Below, one piece after another: positions 46,647 to 50,148 of a DNA stretch of 50,148 bases; the stretch's first letter is position 1, and every line of letters begins with the position of its first letter. The position numbers were made by a program, and so were the translations under genes. The stretch is taken from contig NZ_LT904904.1 in assembly GCF_900199725.1 (NCBI RefSeq), forward strand, positions 2,931,450 through 2,981,597. The letters run 5' to 3'. The notes under the pieces were generated by a model. The model did not search any database. It was not told where the DNA came from and saw only the letters and a program-made list of their open reading frames with translations. Source of the DNA: Cytobacillus massiliigabonensis. GTDB lineage: Bacteria > Bacillota > Bacilli > Bacillales > Cytobacillaceae.

Positions 46647-47351
46647 TTAGAGATCATTAATAACAATATAGTACGCCTTAATAGGTCCATGAACGCCAAC
46701 AACTAATTTCAGTTCAATATCCGCAGAGTTGCTTGGTCCAGTAATAAAATTCATACATGATGGAACACGACCTGTATTTTGAAAGATTTCTCTCATTTTT
46801 ACTGCCGCTTGAGTGATCCGGGGAACGATCGAGCTTTTGGGGATGAGAGCAATAAATGCTGAAGGTAAAAAGCTCACCGTTCTGCCTTTGTTTTTATCCG
46901 TAAATAAAACGACTGTTCCCGATTCTGCAAGAGTGATCTCACTAATAGTAATCCCAATGTTCGCTTCTTCCGCTTTTTTTATGTTTTCCTCTTTTTTTGC
47001 AGGATCCCATTCATAACATTCCCACTTCTCTTTTAGAAGCGTGCCTAGCCCCCATTTGGAAAAACGTTCATCCTTCCAAGTAACAATGGGGCCGCCGCCA
47101 AATGCAGATACAACATCTTTTAAGGCAGCAGGTAAATTCTTTAGTTCTGTAATGCAAATACTTGTATGGATTTTCTTACATTGTTCCTTTAACACATCCA
47201 ATAATTCATCCTGTGTTTTATTTTTTAATACTCCTTCTTGAGGGCGATATTTCCATTTTGGTCTCTCTATAGGAGCAATGAGTCTCTCGCGCCCAAGCCG
47301 AAAGGCAATTTGATTCAAAAATTCATCTCGATTTTGTATCGTACTCTCCAT
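46647..47351 (-). CDS. lutC: LutC, lactate utilization protein
   Basis: The 234-aa LUD-domain protein has sequence blocks TVSFLPSAFIALIPKSSIVPRI, ITLAESGTVVL and the C-terminal ITGPSNSADIELKLVVGVHGP, matching LutC/YkgG. It is part of the LutABC complex that oxidises L-lactate to pyruvate. Its ATG overlaps the lutB stop by one base (TAATG), so translation is coupled. Confidence 0.95.
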   Translation of the reverse strand: MESTIQNRDEFLNQIAFRLGRERLIAPIERPKWKYRPQEGVLKNKTQDELLDVLKEQCKKIHTSICITELKNLPAALKDVVSAFGGGPIVTWKDERFSKWGLGTLLKEKWECYEWDPAKKEENIKKAEEANIGITISEITLAESGTVVLFTDKNKGRTVSFLPSAFIALIPKSSIVPRITQAAVKMREIFQNTGRVPSCMNFITGPSNSADIELKLVVGVHGPIKAYYIVINDL

Positions 47352-48778
47352 TATTCACGATCCTCCTTTGCACGATTTTTAAACCAGTCTCTAAATCTTT
47401 CTTTATTTGGAGCAGGGAATTCACGAATTTCTGTCCATGCTTTTAACGGTCCGGGACCGCTTGAGATCTTGTCTCCTACTGTAAAAGGATTCATAGCCGT
47501 CGGTGCTATTTTGGAACCAATTTTATATAAAGCTGGTGATGCAGCGCCTAAGCCAAATGCCTTCATTGCCAGTTTTTCAGATATTGGTGCTTTTCCTTCT
47601 CTTTCTACAATGACTTCACGATGTTTATGTAAGAGCTGATGCAAAGGGATTTTCACTGGACAGACCTCGGTACAGGCTCCGCAAAGTGTTGATGCGTAAG
47701 GAAGTTCTTTGTAATCGTCATAGCCGCCTAATAACGGAGAAAGGACAGCACCAATTGGACCAGAGTAAATCGAACCATAAGAATGGCCGCCTACATGGCG
47801 ATAGACTGGACATGCATTTACACAAGCTGCACAGCGAATACACTGTAAAATGGATTGAAATTCCCCGCCAATAATATGGGATCTTCCATTATCTAGAACT
47901 ACCAGGTGAAAATCTTCAGGTCCATCTACTTCCAATTCAGCTTTTGGTCCTGTAAACAAGGTAATATAGCTTGTTAGCTTTTGACCGACAGCACTCCTAG
48001 TTAAAAGAGAAACAAGAACTTCCATTTCTTCAAAGGTTGGAACAATCCGCTCCATCCCCATAACTGTAATTAGCGTCTTGGGCAATGATGTAACTAAATC
48101 TGCATTGCCCTCATTTGTTACTAAACAAATGGAACCTGTTTCAGCCACAGCAAAATTACAGCCTGTAATGCCTATATCTGCAGTTAAATAATCCTTTCTC
48201 AGCATTTCACGTGCATGCCATGCAAGTTCCTCTGGCTTGGACGACTTTTTATACCCTAGTTTTTTTGTAAATACCTCTCGAACTTGTTCTTTATTTTTAT
48301 GTAAGGCCGGTGCAACGATATGAGAAGGCGGATCATGATCATCTATTTGGAGGATGTATTCTCCAAGATCCGTTTCGACTACTTCACATCCGGCATTTTC
48401 CAAAACTGAATTTAAATTTATCTCCTCCGTCACCATCGATTTTGATTTGACAATTTTCTTCGCTTTTTTCCTTTTGGCCACTTCTTGTATATAGTCATTT
48501 GCTTCTTCCTTCGTTCGAGCAAAAAAGACGTGCCCGCCACGTCTTGCCACATTCTCGCTTAATTGCTCTAAGTAATAATCCAAGTGTGCTAACACATGCT
48601 GCCTTATTTCCTCCCCATGAGAACGCCATTCCTCCCAGTTGCCAAGTTCATCAGCCGCTTCTTGCCTTCTCTGCCCAATTCCATCCTGTGCACTAGCAAC
48701 AGCTCCACGCATAAATGAATCATGAATTCCTTTATCTACACGGTTCTTAAATTCTTCTGAACCTATTTTCATCGGCAT
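47351..48778 (-). CDS. lutB: LutB, iron-sulfur lactate utilization protein
   Basis: 475 aa from the ATG at 48778 (eight bases after GGGGG), against 476 aa in B. subtilis. The LUD domain spans ~60-290 ([23 protein letters not shown]). Two 4Fe-4S clusters follow in [15 protein letters not shown] (~300-315) and [13 protein letters not shown] (~350-362), with a C-terminal DUF3390-like tail. It transfers electrons within the LutABC L-lactate oxidase complex. Confidence 0.96.
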   Translation of the reverse strand: MPMKIGSEEFKNRVDKGIHDSFMRGAVASAQDGIGQRRQEAADELGNWEEWRSHGEEIRQHVLAHLDYYLEQLSENVARRGGHVFFARTKEEANDYIQEVAKRKKAKKIVKSKSMVTEEINLNSVLENAGCEVVETDLGEYILQIDDHDPPSHIVAPALHKNKEQVREVFTKKLGYKKSSKPEELAWHAREMLRKDYLTADIGITGCNFAVAETGSICLVTNEGNADLVTSLPKTLITVMGMERIVPTFEEMEVLVSLLTRSAVGQKLTSYITLFTGPKAELEVDGPEDFHLVVLDNGRSHIIGGEFQSILQCIRCAACVNACPVYRHVGGHSYGSIYSGPIGAVLSPLLGGYDDYKELPYASTLCGACTEVCPVKIPLHQLLHKHREVIVEREGKAPISEKLAMKAFGLGAASPALYKIGSKIAPTAMNPFTVGDKISSGPGPLKAWTEIREFPAPNKERFRDWFKNRAKEDRE

Positions 48779-48810
48779 ACACGATTCCCCCAATCTATAT
48801 TAATTGTGCA

Positions 48811-49527
48811 TTAACGGCTATTTAATACTTCAGCAATATGGAGAACCTTTATCCCCTTACCTTTTCTATCAATTCTCCCTCCAATATTCATTAAGCATCC
48901 TGCATCTGCTCCTATTAAATAATCCGCTTCTGTTTCTTCTATATGTGTGATTTTTTCATCTACCATTTGTTCAGATATTTGAGCCATTTTTACCGAGAAT
49001 GTCCCCCCAAAGCCGCAGCACTTTTCCTTTCCAGGCAATTCAGTCATTCTCAGACCCTCTACATTGTTTAATAGAATCATCGGTGCTTTTTTTACACCTA
49101 GTAATCTCGTCATATGGCATGATGTATGGTAGGTTGCATTCCCATCAAATCTAGCACCAACATCCTCAATCTTTAAAACTTCCACTATAAATTGGGTCAG
49201 TTCAAATGTCTTTTCAGCTAATTCCCTTGCTCTATGTTCCCAAATCGGATCATCTTTAAATATATGCGGATATTCATGAAACATATAAGCACAAGACCCA
49301 GATGGCGAAACGACATATTCTGCATCTGCAAAGGCTTCAATCATTCGTTTCATTGCTTCTTTCGATTCTTTCACATAGCCGCTATTATAAGATGGCTGAC
49401 CGCAGCAGACTTGAGACTCCGGAAAATCAATCTCACAGCCTAACTTTTCTAGTAGCTCAACCGTAGCCTTCCCCACATTGCTCTGAAACAAATCAACAAG
49501 GCAGGTTGCGAATAAACTTACCTTCAT
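48811..49527 (-). CDS. lutA: LutA, cysteine-rich CCG-domain lactate utilization protein
   Basis: The 238-aa protein, the same length as B. subtilis LutA, has two CCG domains ([11 protein letters not shown] near residue 41 and [11 protein letters not shown] near 172) that bind a non-cubane iron-sulfur cluster, as in GlpC and heterodisulfide reductases. It is the first gene of the lut operon. In B. subtilis this operon is controlled by the GntR-type LutR and SinR; here DeoR-like operators lie in the promoter instead, tying it to the fucose/rhamnose genes. Confidence 0.96.
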   Translation of the reverse strand: MKVSLFATCLVDLFQSNVGKATVELLEKLGCEIDFPESQVCCGQPSYNSGYVKESKEAMKRMIEAFADAEYVVSPSGSCAYMFHEYPHIFKDDPIWEHRARELAEKTFELTQFIVEVLKIEDVGARFDGNATYHTSCHMTRLLGVKKAPMILLNNVEGLRMTELPGKEKCCGFGGTFSVKMAQISEQMVDEKITHIEETEADYLIGADAGCLMNIGGRIDRKGKGIKVLHIAEVLNSR

Positions 49528-49554
49528 TTTTCATCCATCCCTTTTGTAAAGTCA

Positions 49555-49600
49555 CGTTTATTTATTTTTGTTTATTATATAGTATGTTTGTTTATTTTTG
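49555..49600. promoter_or_regulatory. Paired DeoR-like operators at the lutA promoter
   Basis: Direct repeats with core TTTATTTTTG lie at 49561-49570 and 49591-49600, exactly 30 bp apart (about three helical turns). One lies just downstream of the -10 box, the other between -35 and -10. Confidence 0.75.
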
Positions 49601-49602
49601 AA
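49574..49602 (-). promoter_or_regulatory. Promoter of lutA
   Basis: On the minus strand -35 TTCAAA (49597-49602), a 17-bp spacer with AATAAACAAAC, and -10 TATAAT (49574-49579). It has the same architecture as the rhaEW promoter. Confidence 0.8.
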
Positions 49603-49683
49603 TAATATTTACTGAATAATTATAAAATTCCCAATACATTAAATCCCCTATTGTTCAAGTTTTTTAGCTCTTACTCTATAAAC

Positions 49684-49715
49684 AACAAAAAACACGCCTT
49701 TAAAAAAGACGTGTT
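49684..49715 (-). terminator. Terminator of the tRNA-Sec gene
   Basis: AACACG and CTT (49691-49700) pair with AAG and CGTGTT (49706-49715) with one mismatch; a T-rich stretch follows on the minus strand. It lies about 27 bp beyond the CCA end of the tRNA fragment. Confidence 0.7.
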
Positions 49716-49741
49716 AGGTTTCTACATTTAATTAGTTTTAT

Positions 49742-49817
49742 TGGCGGGACCGCCTGGGAATCGAACCCAGCTGACCAGGCACGCTGGTCACAGATAGTTT
49801 TGAAGACTACGGAGGAC
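49742..49817 (-). tRNA. selC: Truncated selenocysteine tRNA (3' part, anticodon UCA); probable element attachment site
   Basis: Read on minus, the fragment contains the anticodon arm GTAGT-CTTCAAA-ACTAT, with anticodon TCA at 49803-49801. A long variable arm TGACCAG/CTGGTCA (7 bp, loop CGTGC) follows, then the T arm CTGGG-TTCGATT-CCCAG, the 8-nt acceptor strand GCGGTCCC, discriminator G and encoded CCA. UCA plus the long variable arm and 8-nt acceptor strand identify tRNA-Sec. The matching 5' acceptor strand GGGACCGC and a proper D arm are absent upstream, so the gene is interrupted near 49817. Phages and integrative elements typically insert at tRNA 3' ends and leave such a displaced 3' copy at one junction. 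Confidence 0.85.
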
Positions 49818-49822
49818 TTTCA

Positions 49823-49893
49823 CGTTCAATCAAAACGGTCAATCTACGTAGTATCAACGTTCAATCAGTCGGTCAATCGGTTTTCGGTCAATC
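49823..49893. repeat. Five clustered CGKTCAATC repeats next to the tRNA-Sec junction
   Basis: CGTTCAATC occurs at 49823 and 49858, CGGTCAATC at 49836, 49870 and 49885, all in the same orientation within 71 bp. Position and spacing resemble arm-type binding sites for an integrase or excisionase. Confidence 0.75.
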
Positions 49894-49952
49894 TTGCGTA
49901 TGGTTTCCGTTCGACTCTTACGGTCTAATAATATGCGAAAGTGGGCACGTTG

Positions 49953-50148
49953 TCAATCTTCGACAACCCGCACGTCAACCACGTCCGCCATGCTCACACG
50001 CTCTATCATTCCGTTTGCTAATTTTACGCGAAACTGTTGCGCAATCATATCAACGTACTTCACCCACCCGTTTACTTTCGAAAATCTTCCCGCAGTCCAC
50101 ACCGTAAATTCCACCGGCAAGTTGAACTCCATGGCGAAATCGACGCGC
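49953..50148 (-). CDS. YolD-like family protein (N-terminal part outside window)
   Basis: The visible 65 C-terminal residues (open to the window edge, stop at 49953-49955) include FNLPVEFTVWTAGRFSKVNG, WVKYVDMIAQQFRVKLANG and MADVVDVRVVED. They match the YolD-like family, small proteins often encoded beside UvrX/DinB-type Y-family polymerases on SP-beta-like prophages and conjugative elements. The gene uses many GTG, GCG and ATC-poor GC-rich codons, unlike its left-hand neighbours, as expected for the interior of an acquired element. A short TTGTC/GACAA hairpin overlaps the stop codon. Confidence 0.8.
   Translation of the reverse strand, partial: RVDFAMEFNLPVEFTVWTAGRFSKVNGWVKYVDMIAQQFRVKLANGMIERVSMADVVDVRVVED

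Noticed and set aside
49742..49817. The tRNA fragment as a tRNA-Ser or tRNA-Leu
   Set aside because: The 7-nt anticodon loop CTTCAAA puts TCA at positions 34-36, which reads UGA. The 8-nt acceptor strand and the long variable arm agree with tRNA-Sec.
49835..49842. TTGACCGT (minus) as the 5' acceptor strand of a complete tRNA-Sec
   Set aside because: Only 6 of 8 positions pair. The motif is one of three CGGTCAATC copies, and the stretch between it and the anticodon arm cannot form the 6-bp D stem of tRNA-Sec.

Overview
The window looks like a chromosome segment of a low-GC, endospore-forming member of the Bacillaceae. The evidence is an exosporium-type collagen-like protein, an LtaS-type lipoteichoic acid synthase, a LysM-NlpC/P60 autolysin, HemAT, LutABC, a YvrJ/DUF2922/DUF1659 group, AGGAGG-type ribosome binding sites with TTG/GTG starts, and a CcpA-type cre site. 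SelB and the 3' part of a UCA-anticodon tRNA indicate that the organism makes, or recently made, selenoproteins. I do not assign a genus.

Layout. 1-3.9 kb: 3' end of a BclA-like collagen-like protein, then a 1065-aa multidomain glycosyltransferase/methyltransferase that probably decorates it. 4.1-12.5 kb: ltaS-type gene, a small membrane protein, an M42 peptidase, a LytE-like cell-wall hydrolase, selB, a YwaF-like membrane protein and a PP-loop ATPase. 12.7-16.9 kb: no genes; a 4.1-kb satellite-like array of 52-bp monomers, mostly arranged in a seven-monomer (364-bp) higher-order unit repeated almost eleven times. 17-21.4 kb: sbcCD. 21.5-25.5 kb: cold-shock protein, YvrJ-DUF2922-DUF1659 group, divergent holin-like gene, chemoreceptor, orphan gene. 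25.6-28.2 kb: FMN reductase and MarR regulator sharing a palindromic operator, then hemAT.

28.3-49.5 kb: a 21-kb sugar-catabolism region, all on the minus strand. It holds two paralogous DeoR regulators, a ribose-type ABC importer, FucU mutarotase, FucI isomerase, three FGGY kinases, a PfkB kinase, a FucA-type aldolase, a RhaEW-type aldolase/dehydrogenase, a Gfo/Idh oxidoreductase, an FSA/TalC-type aldolase and LutABC. The logical flow is L-fucose (and probably L-rhamnose or D-arabinose) uptake, isomerisation, phosphorylation and cleavage to DHAP plus L-lactaldehyde, oxidation of lactaldehyde to L-lactate, and oxidation of L-lactate to pyruvate by LutABC. Near-identical promoter/operator modules in front of rhaEW and lutA tie the two ends of this route into one DeoR-controlled regulon.

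49.7-50.1 kb: a tRNA-Sec fragment with an intact 3' half but no recognisable 5' acceptor strand or D arm. It is followed by clustered CGKTCAATC repeats and a GC-richer YolD-like gene that runs off the window. This reads as the junction of a mobile element integrated in the tRNA-Sec gene.
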